From Torreya grandis (Eukaryota; Streptophyta; Pinopsida; Cupressales; Taxaceae): a stretch of 64,000 nucleotides of DNA. The notes under the pieces were generated by a model that worked only from the letters and a program-made list of their open reading frames with translations, had not been told where the DNA came from and searched no databases. The position numbers and the translations under genes are program-made. How positions within the stretch are numbered: the stretch's first letter is position 1; each line of letters begins with the position of its first letter. Shown piece by piece: positions 50,055 to 61,529 of this stretch. Location: positions 2,183,001 to 2,247,000 of the forward strand of contig JARHVA010002125.1 in assembly GCA_037957365.1 (NCBI GenBank). The letters run 5' to 3'.

Positions 50055-50342
50055 TAGGCTAACCTAGACATTCACAAGGCTATTATAATTAATTCATTTG
50101 AATTAAATAAGTTCCCTAAGAAATCTTGACACCACATAGGACATATGAAACCTGAACACATCATCAAAAACATCCATCATCCTACCTATGAAACCAAACA
50201 CTAAAGATACATGCATGACTATTGAAGCACACTTTATCATTGACTAGCTAGTAACATTAACACCTCATGAACACTCTTTAACACCTTGGAGACATCATTG
50301 ACAAAACCTAAATAATATACCCCTTATTCATTGATGTTAACA
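50055..50342 (-). mobile_element. Ty1/copia 3' LTR, minus strand, proximal part
   Basis: On the minus strand it begins TGTTAACATCAATGA at 50,342, as the plus-strand copy does at 17,072. Its last bases ('gaatgtctaggtt') correspond to 'tctagacattttggg' near 17,380, and the LTR resumes at 37,656. Element C is inserted at this point. Confidence 0.7.
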
Positions 50343-50660
50343 CCAACTCAAGGCTATGCACAAACTCCTTTTTCCTCTACAAACACTTTCTCCCCCTTTG
50401 ACATAATGAAAAAGTGGGCTTCCCTAATGATCTTAAGGACCTAAAAATTTTGAATTCTTTTTCAAAGGAAAAATAAAAAAGGGAAATAATTTTAGAGATG
50501 ATATAAACTCCCCTATCACTATGCATACCATTTCTTATCAGATCTCCATAGTCTTGCTCATTGACAACATGCCATCTTGACCATACCCTACTCCTTGAAG
50601 AGGAAATGAACAATATCAAATAAAGAAAGGAGTAATTACACATTAGAAAAACTGAAAGAG
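50343..50660 (-). mobile_element. 3' end of copia internal region, minus strand
   Basis: Contains the purine tract 'gtcaaagggggagaaag' and, upstream of it on this strand, a reading (50,643-50,377) ending PTFSLCQRGRKCL. That matches the reading PTLSLCQMGRKFLL before the tract in the plus-strand copy. It is non-coding tail sequence, not a real gene. Confidence 0.55.
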
Positions 50661-53199
50661 ACTCTCCCTAATTCATCTAAGATTAGGTATCATTTTAAAA
50701 ATAATAGACCAACTCAAACCAAGAATAACTTCTTAACTCCATGATCACCATTTTAGTTTCACTTTATTTGTTAACTATGTTTGTTAGTCTTCGATCTTGG
50801 ATTATATTTATTATCAATTTATAGGTACTTTTAGGTTATTATATACTACACTTGATACTCAAAAACTATCTCTACCTTATATAATTCATGCGACTCACAA
50901 ACTTCCTCGTAGCTCTGTCATTGGCTTCCCATAGACAAATCCCATAGGAATCAAGGACTAGTTCTTAATTTAAGACTCAAAAGATAAATTATTTTGTCAT
51001 GGATGATCTCAAATGGTCAAGTTACATCTAATTTAACATCCTATAACTCCTTGATCACATATTACCCTCTAATTATATACATAAGTCTCACAATGTCCTC
51101 TCAAGGCTTGTAGCCCCTTTTTAACATTTCCTCGTTGCATCAATAGTATACTACCTTACTTGGGGATCAGAGAATTGATTTGATCATATTTTATCTTGAT
51201 ACAAATCCATATAAAAATTCATTCATGATTTCACTTATATTCACCATTTTTTGACCCCTTTCCTTTCACAATTAGCCCTTCTAGGCCTAATTCTTCCTCG
51301 TTACAATATAGTCCCTTAAAATGTACCATGGTGATTGTATAGGTATAAAACTAATTGAATATTTTAGTTCACCATGAATACATTCAAACTATTTTTTTTC
51401 AAGTTTAGATGGTGGGAACTCATGAAATCCTTAAAACATTAATCTAGGGTTTTCTTAACCCTACACAGGCTTGAGAGGGTAAAAAATTCATTATCTTGAA
51501 TTTTATTAAGATTAAAAGGAAAAAAATGCCATATTTAGGTCTTTATTGACCTCAAACTCCTTTACATATACCTCTTAGACCATTTTTAATGTAATAAATG
51601 ATTAAGAATAATAAAACTTAGTCAACTGAGCACTCTTTATGCTGACTATGCAAATTTTTCAATGGTCAATCCTCATTAAATACCTCTTAAGTCTCACCTA
51701 GACACTCCCAAGGATTACATAAAATTTTATATTATAATATTGAATTCAAACAGCATATAACTACCTCTATTTAACTCTACAATCCATCATGTCTCTAGTT
51801 GTTACCAAACTACTTCTTGGCAACACACAGTCATATAAGATTATGAGAACAACTATAACAAAACTATTGTAAGTAATTTTGTCATATTAATGACATAAAA
51901 ATGAGTCTAATAAACCTATATAATTTATGATTCATGACCTAAAGATCATCTTCAATCTTATAAACCATTCAAATTTTCATGGAAAACTTCAAAGATCACC
52001 CAATGGATCAACTTCTTCACATACTTAGATCACCATTGTAATATCCCTAAGAATATATAAATTTTATGTTACAATCATAAGTAACACTAATTTTAGATTT
52101 AATCCCTTTCATTAAAGATTATATACCTTTTAGATCTAATCTAGACCTATTTGCATTAGGTTTGTCCCTCATGCTTGAATTTTGAGCTTCATAAGCTTAA
52201 ATGGCCTCAACCAACACTTGTAAACCATTTATCCACTTAAAAATAGACCCCTTAAGACATATAATAGGATTGATAGGCTTAATTTAATTCATTGACACAA
52301 GAACTAATCCATTAGGCTTTATTATCCTTGTTAGGCCTAAATAAGCCAACAACACTATCTTAAAGAATGAACCCAAAAATAACTTAGTCACCTTAGTTAT
52401 GAATAAATAAACACCCAGATAGATGATAAAACACCTTAAAATTCTCATCATATGCTTAGGAAGCCTTCACATAGGTAAAATATGTTCAAACACTCCTATT
52501 CTCAAGGACTACTCAGGTCTTCCAAATACTGGCAAGAACCAATCACCAAGATAAGGACATAAAACACTTGATAAAGCACTTCAAATGCTCCAAGAGAATT
52601 AAAAAGCCAAAAATTAATCTCTAGATCATTATGAAGAAGTTAAAATATATGATATAATATAGAATATTGGTCTTTCAGACTAATATTCCACCTTTATCAT
52701 TAACATGGTTAACATACCTTGACAAGCCATCTTTTAAGCATTACATATCCCCAAGAATAGATCTTTAGAACTCCTTCTGAGCATGGACATGACAAATAAG
52801 TCATTTTTTCTCTCAATTTTTGCTTATTTTCCATTTTAAAGAAGTAAGAAACTAGTAATAAGGGTGTGGTAAAAAAAACTATTTGATTACGTATGCATGA
52901 TCTAGATGAGTATGAAGAGATCCTCTTTATCTCTAGAATAATGACCTATAAATAATAAAACACTCATGCAAAAAGATTGTTAGATGCGTAGTAAGGTGGA
53001 TGTCCTAACATGAGCTAGATCTAAGAAGCATGAGCTTACTAAGAGGCTATTAATACACACTCTTAAAATAGTTAATTTGGAAGAAATGAAGATAAATTAA
53101 TTGCATCAAATGATAGAAAATATTGAAAAGAGGTTAAAGAAGAAATAAATGATTGATAAAGGAAATAAACTAATTAAACAAATAATATGTCAATACCAA
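50661..53199. other. Unassigned, AT-rich repeat-like sequence
   Basis: It should be internal or flanking DNA of the minus-strand copia element, but I see no RT, integrase or Gag motif in about 2.5 kb. Frequent 'aggcct/aggtct' words resemble LTR DNA. Nothing else can be supported. Confidence 0.35.
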
Positions 53200-53314
53200 T
53201 GATAAAGAGGTTAGGTTAGGTTCAAAAAATAGGTGGGGTATCTATGAATAGGAAGGAACATAGAAAGTAGAATTTAGTTGGGCATACGTAGGTGGAAATA
53301 ACCTATTGTTATTC

Positions 53315-55640
53315 ATACCATAGTGATCATTGGTGGTCAAGGTGACCATCAATGGTCAATTTGATCATTGATGGTTGAAGGTGATTTTTAGTGGTTAGGG
53401 TGATCATCAATAGTTCTTGTGGGTTATAAAGGAATTTAAGAAAAGGTTTTAGAGTGGATCAATAAGTGGTTTGGGATCTGGTTAAGGTCTGGAGTTTAGG
53501 AGATATGATGCAAAAAGGTTTGATTCAAGTAGGGAAATCAAAAACCAAATAAATAAAACATGAAATATAAAATGTACCTATTTTATTACTTAATGACTGA
53601 TGGTTGATCTTAGAGTAATTTTGGCAGAGTAATGGTACTTTTACATCGAGATTAATTTTGGTAGAGGTTTGGGTCTCTATTGTAGTTACTAAATTATTGG
53701 AAGGAAGACCTACTGGTTAGTAGCTTTATTACCTGTGTGCTAGAAGGTTTGATTCTAGATTGATTGATTATGAATCCCTATTCACCTCCTACTCCCCTCC
53801 TTTTATAGTTAAAGAGAGATAGATGTAGAAGGTTATATAGGAGGTTAGGATACTAATTTAGATGCATCATCATGTGTTAGCAATGGGTAAGGTGAACATA
53901 TTAAATTATGCCATGTTAGCTTGTACATAGCTGGTGTTATGTTTATTTAGATTGGGATGAGACTTGACCATCGATGGTTAGGGTGACCATTAATGGTCAA
54001 GGTGACCATCAACAGTCAAGTGTAAAAGGTTAAGTGGGGTGAAAGGGTAGGTTTAGTCATTTGGTCAAACTGACCATGGTTAGGTTTAGTTAGGGGTTAA
54101 AGGGTCAAATTGGTCCCAAAGGAGTCTTAAAGTGGTCTAGGGGTGTTTTAACATTCAAAATTATAGTGTGTAGAATTTTGGTGTATATATTTCCCCCGCT
54201 TTTGTTATGTAGTTTGTGTCAACAAGCTATAAAACAAAAATGGATTAATGGTCAAAGGTTTGGTTTCCATAAGCCTAGGAGGAGGTGTTCCCCCTCAAAT
54301 TGGGAGTTGATAAGGTGCAACCAAATTAGGTGCAGGTTTGATAAGTGGTTATGGTGAGTCATGAGGTTGGTGACAAAAAGGTTGGGCATTAAAAGCACAA
54401 ACATGCACACAAAATGTGACTAAGTGTGATAGCTAAGATTGTGTAAGGACTAAGTGACCATGGTTGGTAAAAATAAGGTTAGTTTTAGAATGACTAGTGA
54501 TGGTGTAACTAGGCCACAACATTATTCATAGATGATCAAGTTATTCTTATCAAGTCTCCTAAATATGGTAAGTGTTTTCATGGGTATCTAAGGTAGGAAG
54601 TGATCCCATGAAAAACATAAATGGTCTAGTTGTGCACTCGGTGGTGTAAATTCAAATGTTCAACATGGCAAGGTTGGTTAATGTGGTCAAAAGGACCAAG
54701 GCAAGGTCATTACAAAATATTTGATAATTATGGCCAAAATGGCCAATGCCAAGGTAGACATGGTTAGATGGTTGGTTGTTAGAGAAGGTATTATCAAATG
54801 GTTCATGGCTATTTTGTGGAGAATAGGTGGGATTTTAAGGTTGGTTGTGGTTTGGTGGAGAAGGGTAATCTCTAAAAGTGGGCACTTAGGTGTGAGTGTA
54901 AAAAAGTTGAAAAGTAGACATCTTGACCATTGATAGTCAAGGGTCCCAAAATTGACCATTAATAGTCACCCTAACCATAAATGATCAGGGGGAAACCCTA
55001 AAAGGTTTGAAGATAAAAAGTGAAAAAGAGTTGTTATTTTCACTTTTGAATTTTTGTGACTTCCTGACTCCCATCCATACTAACATCCTTGGCATGTTGT
55101 GCAAGAGTGGTGACAAGGTGGTTATGGATTGGTGATTAGTGTGAGATTTATGTTTAGTTGAGTATGGGATTGAGGATGTAAGGTGGATGAAGATGTGGTT
55201 GAGCGGTAGGAGCTAGGATTCTTCCTTGATGATGGTTGAGGAATGAGGTAGGTGGTACCTTAAATTATTTAGATAGGTTGATTTGGTCATTTGTTAGTTG
55301 AACTTTATTAGTTTGTTTTTGATTTGGGGTAGTTTTGGGGGTTTGCCTTAGTTTTTAGGTTTTGGTGTGTTCTAGTTGAATTTTGTAGGTGAAAAGTACA
55401 ATTGGGAAGGTATGTAATTGGGGGTGAGGTAGAGAATATAGTTATATTAATTAGTTGTTAAAAAGGGGGTGGTTTGATGGGTTTTGGGTAGGTAGGGTTG
55501 GATATTTTCCATCAATGGTCACACAAAATGATTGTTGGTGGTCATACCCAACCATTAATGGTCATAGTTGACTCTTGATAGTCAAAGACTTGAGGCTAAA
55601 TGGTTAGTTGACCATTAATGGTCATAGTAACCATTAGTGA
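53315..55640. repeat. Dispersed TGACCATYRATGGTCA-type palindromes
   Basis: Variants occur in clusters at 53,315-53,430, 53,960-54,020, 54,920-54,990 and 55,510-55,640, often two or three in tandem with spacing near 20-25 bases. Each half is the complement of the other, so single units can fold or act as two-sided binding words. Cytosine deamination of an older GACCGTCGACGGTC form would give exactly these TG/CA versions. Confidence 0.8.
53799..53808 (-). promoter_or_regulatory. TATA-like box, minus strand
   Basis: CTATAAAAGG followed by 'aggggagtagg' on the minus strand. It is in the right orientation to be the promoter in the 3' LTR of element D. Confidence 0.45.
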
Positions 55641-55913
55641 TTGACTAAAGGTTTTATGTGTGTTGGATAAAAGGTTAAGGAAATAGGTTAAGGGTAAGAT
55701 TTTTTTTTATAAAATGGCTAAGGTTAGTGTTTTTATCATTTAAAATGTGGGTAATGTGGGTTTAGGGTAGGCTTGAAGATATGGTAATGTAGTTAAGATA
55801 AAAAAAGTAGGTGTTTAGTAGGTAGGTGAAATAAGGGAAAATGGGGTGAAAGTTGTGGTCAAAGTAGTTAATAGAAAACTAAGTGTGTTTTCTAATAATT
55901 TTTATAGGCACAT

Positions 55914-57080
55914 GACCAAATCCAGATGTGAGATCAAGTTCCTTGGATATTTGGGGAGATCCATTATGGGATGATTGAATATTACTAGATGTGCATGGAA
56001 GAGGTCGACCTCAGCATGATGATGCACTTCTATCACATGCCATAAGATGTTGTGATGATCATGGCCCTCATCAAGAGATAGGATCTGGACACAAACACTT
56101 TTCTCCTATTGATGGGCAAGATGACCATCCTTTAAGAGGATGTACATAGGATTAAATAGCTACCCATTCAGGGGGAGCTAATATATCATATTGAGAGTAA
56201 GGAGAGAGATGATCATATGGAACTCCTATACGATGATGGTTGGGTCTTGGCTAGGTGGCATGTTATAAGCTTTAACTATAGGACATTATATTAGAGGGAT
56301 AGAGATGATAGGTAGTTGATGATGATGGTAGTCTCCTACTTTGTATGTCTAGATTCAAGTGGTGGGTAGTTTTCTTATCTATTGCTAGGAGTTTTGGTGG
56401 AGATATTGTTTGGTCAAATAGTTTGTGGCTAGGGACCTATGTTATTGGTATATATAAAAGGAGTTTTGGGGGTTATAAGATCATTAGATATATGGCATCA
56501 AAATGGGGTTTGTGCTTCATTATTTGGCCTACAAACATGTCTAGGTTTTGAGATCAATGGGGCTATCATGGGAGGGATATGTCTAGATGGACTTCAGGGT
56601 GGGTTTTATTCAATGGAGGGGTGATTATGCACTCAAAAGAGATGGAGGAGGTGTGAGGGATATTCATTGGTTTAGGGAGGCATTGGAGACCCTAGGAGTT
56701 GGGGATGTGGTTCAAAGGCCATATGTTGGCTTTTCAAGGTGGGCCCATTATACTTAGCATATTTTATTGATGTAGAGATACAATTGGATTTTTTTGGAGG
56801 AGAGAGGGTGAGATTGAGTTCATCCTTATTGATAGAGTTCACAAGTAGTTTAGGTTAGTACAAGGGATTCCAAGTATATTCCTAAGGTATAAAAAGGAGG
56901 ATTCCAAGTTTTTACTTCTAGTGCCATAGCTAATGGATGTGGTTCTTGATTTTGAGGAGCTCCTTTCTAGAGTAGAAATAAATGATGTAGGTTTTGTTGA
57001 TGGCTATGTAGCACGGTATCAGGACATCTACGTAGATGCTAATTTTGGATGGGATGATGGGGGCAAGTAGGCCATGGATG
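55914..57080 (+). pseudogene. Plant mobile domain (PMD) pseudogene, opposite strand to element D
   Basis: The plus strand encodes a decayed protein of the plant mobile domain family (aminotransferase-like domain found in host MAIN/MAIL proteins and in transposons). The clearest part, 56,030-56,185, reads MALIKR, stop, DLDTNTFLLLMGKMTIL, stop, EDVHRIK, stop, LPIQGELI, matching the family's 'W-P-T-F-LP-GE-T-TL-DV-L-LPI-G' core. Further on come YDDGWVLARWHVISFNYRTL, an FEINGAIMGGICLDGLQGGF-like helix, and IHWFREALETLGVGDVVQRP with a GFSRWAHY-type segment. Stops fall where Trp, Gln or Arg are expected. It lies between the integrase of D and its presumed 3' LTR, antisense to it. Extra antisense genes are known in Tat-type elements; a separate transposon relic is the alternative. 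Confidence 0.7.
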
Positions 57081-57690
57081 TGGATCTAATTGGTGGGGGT
57101 CCATAAGTACAGGTACAAGGAGGTGGCCCTAATGGATAGGCAAGAGTGGTTTTAACCATTATGCAATCATAGATCATAGATTTATAGGGGTAGGTGGCCA
57201 CATTATAGGGGCATGTTGTGACATTATAGGGTTAGGTTTCCATAGTGATGGGGGAGAGGCATCGGGCTAAGATTTCACTAGGATTGGTAACATAAGAGAG
57301 GGACACATTAAGAAAAAGAGGAAGAGTATTTGTATCACCAGCAGGACCACTAGGTAATATCCCTATGGCATGACATTAGCCACTATTGAGGAGTTTCATT
57401 ATTATGATGCCATAGTTCTGACATAGTGTCCATAGGAGCCATGATGGGGTGAGTACAAATCTATCTTTTTAGGTGGTGTAAGTGTAATGACTCTGAGTCA
57501 ATGGGACACTTTGGTGGGTGGATAGGTGGGTACCTTATTGGGTAAGCACAAGATAGAAGTGGTTCCTTAATGGCATAGTATATGATATGATGTGTAGAGA
57601 TACATATGATTTTGATACCGACCTGTAAGCTGATGCAGTGAGATGTAATTTGTTTTGAGAGAGCGATGTACATTATTTATATGTACTATT
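57081..57690 (+). other. Region after PMD, low-complexity tail
   Basis: Gly/Val-rich readings from repeated 'ataggggtaggtgg' words (57,160-57,260) suggest a low-complexity C-terminal tail of the PMD protein. No domain is visible. Confidence 0.35.
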
Positions 57691-58125
57691 TGATGTTGAT
57701 GAGACATAATGTATATGATATGATGATGATATACATAAATTTTATTTTATGGTTCATGGTTCATGGTTTTTATGTTTATTCTTATGATTATGCTTATGAT
57801 ATGTGGAATCACTAGCTTAGGCATGTGATGATTATGGATGATGTTTATGATGAGTAACTATACATGGTTATGATGATGTGACACTTTGTTTTATATATGG
57901 TAATGATGTTCATGGTTTTGTTTATGATTATGATGTTATGATAAATGGTTATGATATTTATGGTTTATGGTTATGATTTTTATGATTTTGTTAGTATTTA
58001 TGATTTTGGATATGTGATGTTGTTCATGATTATAGATATAATTTGGTTTATGATTATGGATATGATTTTGTTTTCATGGTTATGATGTTGTGATGTTTAT
58101 AGTTTATGGTTATTTTGTTGATAAT
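57691..58125. repeat. TATGAT/ATGGTT low-complexity tract
   Basis: Over 400 bases of short, imperfect 'atggttatgat' words with no fixed period and no CG. It looks like slippage-generated cryptic simple sequence. Confidence 0.85.
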
Positions 58126-59229
58126 AACACATAAAGTAAGTTTAAATAACAAAATTAGATGTGTGAAAAGAAATCAAATACATGAGACATATTTCCAAGT
58201 GAATGCATGAACCAATTATGAGAGGATAAGGAAGAAGATATGATGCTTCTTCATTTGTAAGGACTAAAAAAATTGAAGTTAGATTGGCTTAATGAACATA
58301 AGCCCTTAAAATAATTTACATTATCATATATTGGTTGATAAAATGGTATTTTGATCACATCATGTCAAGTAAGCTCTGAGTCCCTTAATTTTTAGATAGT
58401 ATAAAGGGGAGATGGGTGGTAGGTGATGTGAAGGGTAGTGTAACCTTCTTTAGGGTTGGTTTTATCTTTTTATAGGTAACTTGAAAACCATAATAGACAA
58501 GTCTATGTTTTAATGCAAGGTGTAGACTGATCAATGTAGGAAGTCTACTAATGCTATATGTGAAAGCTGATTGCAAATTTCTTGGGATAACTTATTATTG
58601 ATTTTGATATATGGTATGATATTATTTGGGTTTGATAGGTTTTTGAAGCTGATCAATGTGGGAAGCTTCAAATAGTTTCTTTGAAAAATTTTACTTATCC
58701 ATCCTTTAAGGGAGTGGTCTAAGTTTAAGTTTGTTTATTTTGGTAGCTATCCTTCAAGGGAGCAGTCTATCTTTTTAAGAAATTTTAAATATTAGGTAGT
58801 TATCCTTCAAGGGAATAGACTGCATGCTAAAGATATTTGACCCAAGTGATAGTTTGGTATCCAAAATTATTTTGATGCTAGGTTAGACATAGATAAGCCT
58901 ATTTAGGCTTAGATGTTTACCTTTATGAGGTTAAAACTTAGAGCACAAGAGGTTAATGATAAGTGAAAGGGCTGGTTTTGAGAGATAATGACCATGGGAT
59001 TCTATTTAATTAGGGATAAAAAGCATCCATGAGGACCATGCCATGAGTAGAGACATGATAACCATAATTAGGATTAGGCTATGACTGTGATGGTTAACCA
59101 CATGGTTTTGTGTTGTAATTGATTGTCCTCAAAAGGGTAGGATGAATGTGTGAAGAAGGTAAAAATAATATCATAAATTAAGGGGCGAGCTTAAGTTATA
59201 AAAAAAGATGAGTTTGATCCTTGTTTAAC
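58126..59229 (-). mobile_element. Non-coding region of element D after integrase
   Basis: Between the integrase end and the PMD relic. It holds a three-unit repeat at 58,697-58,820 and the word 'tgatcaatgtgggaag' twice, about 120 bases apart (58,530 and 58,650). No protein motif is visible. Confidence 0.45.
58697..58820 (+). repeat. Three tandem units, about 52 bp
   Basis: 'tatccttcaagggagcagtct' variants start near 58,697, 58,749 and 58,801. The intervening 30 bases are more variable. Confidence 0.75.
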
Positions 59230-60430
59230 AAAATAAAGGATGCATGTGCAAAGCATTGAGAGGCTCAGGTTCTAGTTTGCCTTCAAGAGAGGATAAATGA
59301 TAAGCTCTTGATCCATACTTGTGGGTTATGATGTAGGGTTTAAGCCAATTGAAAGCAAACTTGCCTCAATTTCTTTTCTCCATATTGGTTACATGTTGAT
59401 TTTATTTTAGGATGAGGTCTATGATGTTGAATTCTCATTCTTTTAGGTACTTATTATAAACACTCTTAATTCATTCTTGGTAGACATGAAGGTGGTTAAG
59501 CACTGATAAACATTGTTTATCAAGTAGCTTAAGTCATGCTAGATGATATTAATGATAGTCTCTCTCAGAAATGATGTCTTGAAAGGATATGTGAAGAGAG
59601 GGAATCTAGACTTTGAGAGGCAAGACCACCTCTACTCTGAAGACCAGAGAGAAAGGGGTAGTACCTATATATGTTTAAATTCTAGTGCAATAGGCCCATA
59701 AAGCGAAAGGGATGTGCAAGTGCCAATCTCAACCAAAAACTGTGACTGCTTTGGTTAACATATTATTGAGGGTTTTGTTAGAGGTTTTTGCCTATCCATT
59801 TATTTGTGGATAATAAGGCAAGGAAAAGCTTAACTTTAAATGCATCACAAAGACCTTGGACATACTTATTTTTAAAATATTTGCCATTATCATGATGATC
59901 TTATGGGGAACACCAAAATAATAGATGATATGATGATTGATGAAGTCAAAATTCTTTTCCACTTTGGTCAAGATGAGGGGAATAACCTATACCCATTTGG
60001 TGAAATACTTGATGGAGATGATGATGGAGTGGTGCTGCTATGAATAATGAGGATTGATTTATCTAATGAGATCTAATCTCTATTATGAGAAGGACCATAA
60101 GTCATTAGATACATGAAGGCCATGGGACATTGTGTGATTTAAATTGGCATGTTATTAACATTTAACACAGTTTTTTACATAATAACAATAGTCTTGGTTG
60201 AGGGTGGGTCAATAATAGCCAAGGTAAAGGATATGTTTAGTGATAGTTAGACCACTAAAGTGTCCCCCATTGATCTAATCATGCATTTACTTGATAACAT
60301 GGAAAGCTTCATGATTGCTTAAGTAATAGAGAAGGAGAACATCAAAACCATGTTTTTAAAGGATTCCACCTATTATGGTATAATGAGAGGTAATCTAAAC
60401 AAAGGCTCTTTGATCATTCCCAGACAAGTT
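59230..60430 (-). pseudogene. INT: Integrase of element D
   Basis: Minus-strand integrase of Tat type. It reads an LDLIR-INPHYS-HHSIIISI start of the catalytic core, then KYFTKWV, VIPLILTKVEKNFDFINHH and IIYYFGVPHKI (60,010-59,880), then SLPYYPQING, NKTLNNMLTKA, TPFSLVFRVEVVLP, and a C-terminal segment GKFAFNWLKPYIITHKYGS followed by RAYHLSSLEGKLEPEPLNA. This is the complete domain order, ending near 59,230. The first core Asp reads Lys (IKYFTKW, normally DYFTKW), and many stops are present. It follows the second RNase H directly, as in Tat elements. Confidence 0.85.
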
Positions 60431-60659
60431 GAGAGGAATGATGTTGAGGTTGAGGTAGTTAAAGATTTTCTCATAACAAATTTTTGATGGAGATTCCTCC
60501 ACATTATAAATGGTATGTAGGTCAGATTAGATACAAGAGGGTGTGATAAAATGATGACTGGTGATAAAGAGCTTAGAAGTGGTAATTTGAGAGTGTATCT
60601 GAGATGTAAAGCAAGCCATTATATTTGTGAATTTCTTAGTAGATCATGGAATAGATTGG

Positions 60660-61000
60660 ATAAGGTAATGATCAAATTATGTTAAACGTATATCTACTAG
60701 CTATTTTTAATTTTACAAGACATCATTATTACATTGGTGGGATCCATTGACTTGGTTGACCATAAGTTGGGAATCACTAAAGACACTAATCATCTTAACT
60801 CCCAAGGCTAGAGCAATTTGAAGGCCTTTTACTGGGGCTTCAGATTCAACCATATTATTGGTACACTCAAAATCAAGTTTAAAAGAGAGGGGAAGAGGTT
60901 CACTACTGAGGGAAATGAGAATGACTTTGGAACCCCCACCTCCCTAATGCTTTGAGCCATTGAAAAACATGGTCATTTGGTAGGTGATGTCCTTTTTGAG
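60660..61000 (-). pseudogene. aRH: Second RNase H (aRNH-type) after RNase H, element D
   Basis: Minus-strand RNase H of the archaeal-type class. It reads MTMFFNGSKH, a stop, GGGGSKVILISLSSEPLPLS, FKLDFECTNNMVESEAPVKG, and LGVKMISVFSDSQLMVNQVNG. The first catalytic Asp (FDGS) is Asn here (codons within 60,949-60,971). The Glu region reads SEA, and the third Asp is kept in FSDSQL (60,749-60,786). It lies between the RT-linked RNase H at 61,164-61,523 and the integrase, the standard place in Tat-lineage elements. Element C carries the equivalent domain before RT instead. It is shortened at its end, where a stop and AT-rich sequence follow. Confidence 0.82.
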
Positions 61001-61163
61001 AAAGAGTTATGCTGGACTCATTTAGAAATACAAAAAGAAGTGGTTGGTTGTATGAAAAATAAGCCTTGACCAATTTATTGGTGATTAATTACCCCTTAAT
61101 TGAATTTTTCTAGAGGAACTCAAGGTCAAACTATGCTAAGAGCATGAGCCACTTAGCCATACA

Positions 61164-61523
61164 CTAGTTTTGGTATGGTTTAGAGTGCATGTACTTGAGT
61201 GGGTTGGTGTTAGTAATGATGTAGGTTTTATGATTAATGATGTAATGATGAAGTTTTTTATCCATAAAGACTAAGGAAAGGAAAATTTTCTTGATATGGG
61301 TATATTGAGTTTCATACTCTTTAAGTGTTTGACTTATATAGTAAACAACTTTCTCTTTGTTTTGTTCATCATGGTGAGCAAGCATTTTCCCTAAGGAAGG
61401 GTTAGTGGTGGATATATAAATATATAAGGGTTGGTCTTCCTTAGGAGAAATGAGAATAGGTGGAAAAATGAGGTTCTCTTTGAGTGAATAAAAGGCTTGT
61501 TGGTAGTCCTTAGTCCACTTCAA
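61164..61523 (-). pseudogene. RH: RNase H (RT-linked) with RT thumb end, element D
   Basis: The longest clean coding stretch in element D, 119 residues. It starts with KWTKDYQQAFYSLKENL, the end of the RT connection, then PPILISPKEDQPLYIYIS, where the RNase H begins. GKMLAHHDEQNKEKVVYYIS, QTLKEYETQYTHIKKIFLSL, DKKLHHYIINHKTYIITN and NPLKYMHSKP follow. The normal DAS-like first catalytic position reads STT, so activity would be lost. It is in frame order with the RT upstream (61,530-62,410) and the second RNase H downstream. Confidence 0.92.
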
Positions 61524-61529
61524 ATATGT

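Larger units (their letters stand above)
53200..55910 (-). mobile_element. LTR-like region of element D with palindrome clusters
   Basis: Non-coding, G/T-rich on the plus strand. A TATA-like CTATAAAAGG lies on the minus strand at 53,799-53,808, with about 300 bases of plausible transcribed LTR sequence beyond it. This fits the 3' LTR of the minus-strand element D, whose integrase ends near 59,230. Many copies of the palindrome-like word 'tgaccattaatggtca' lie throughout. Neither LTR end nor a target duplication was found, and the 5' LTR lies outside the window. Confidence 0.4.
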
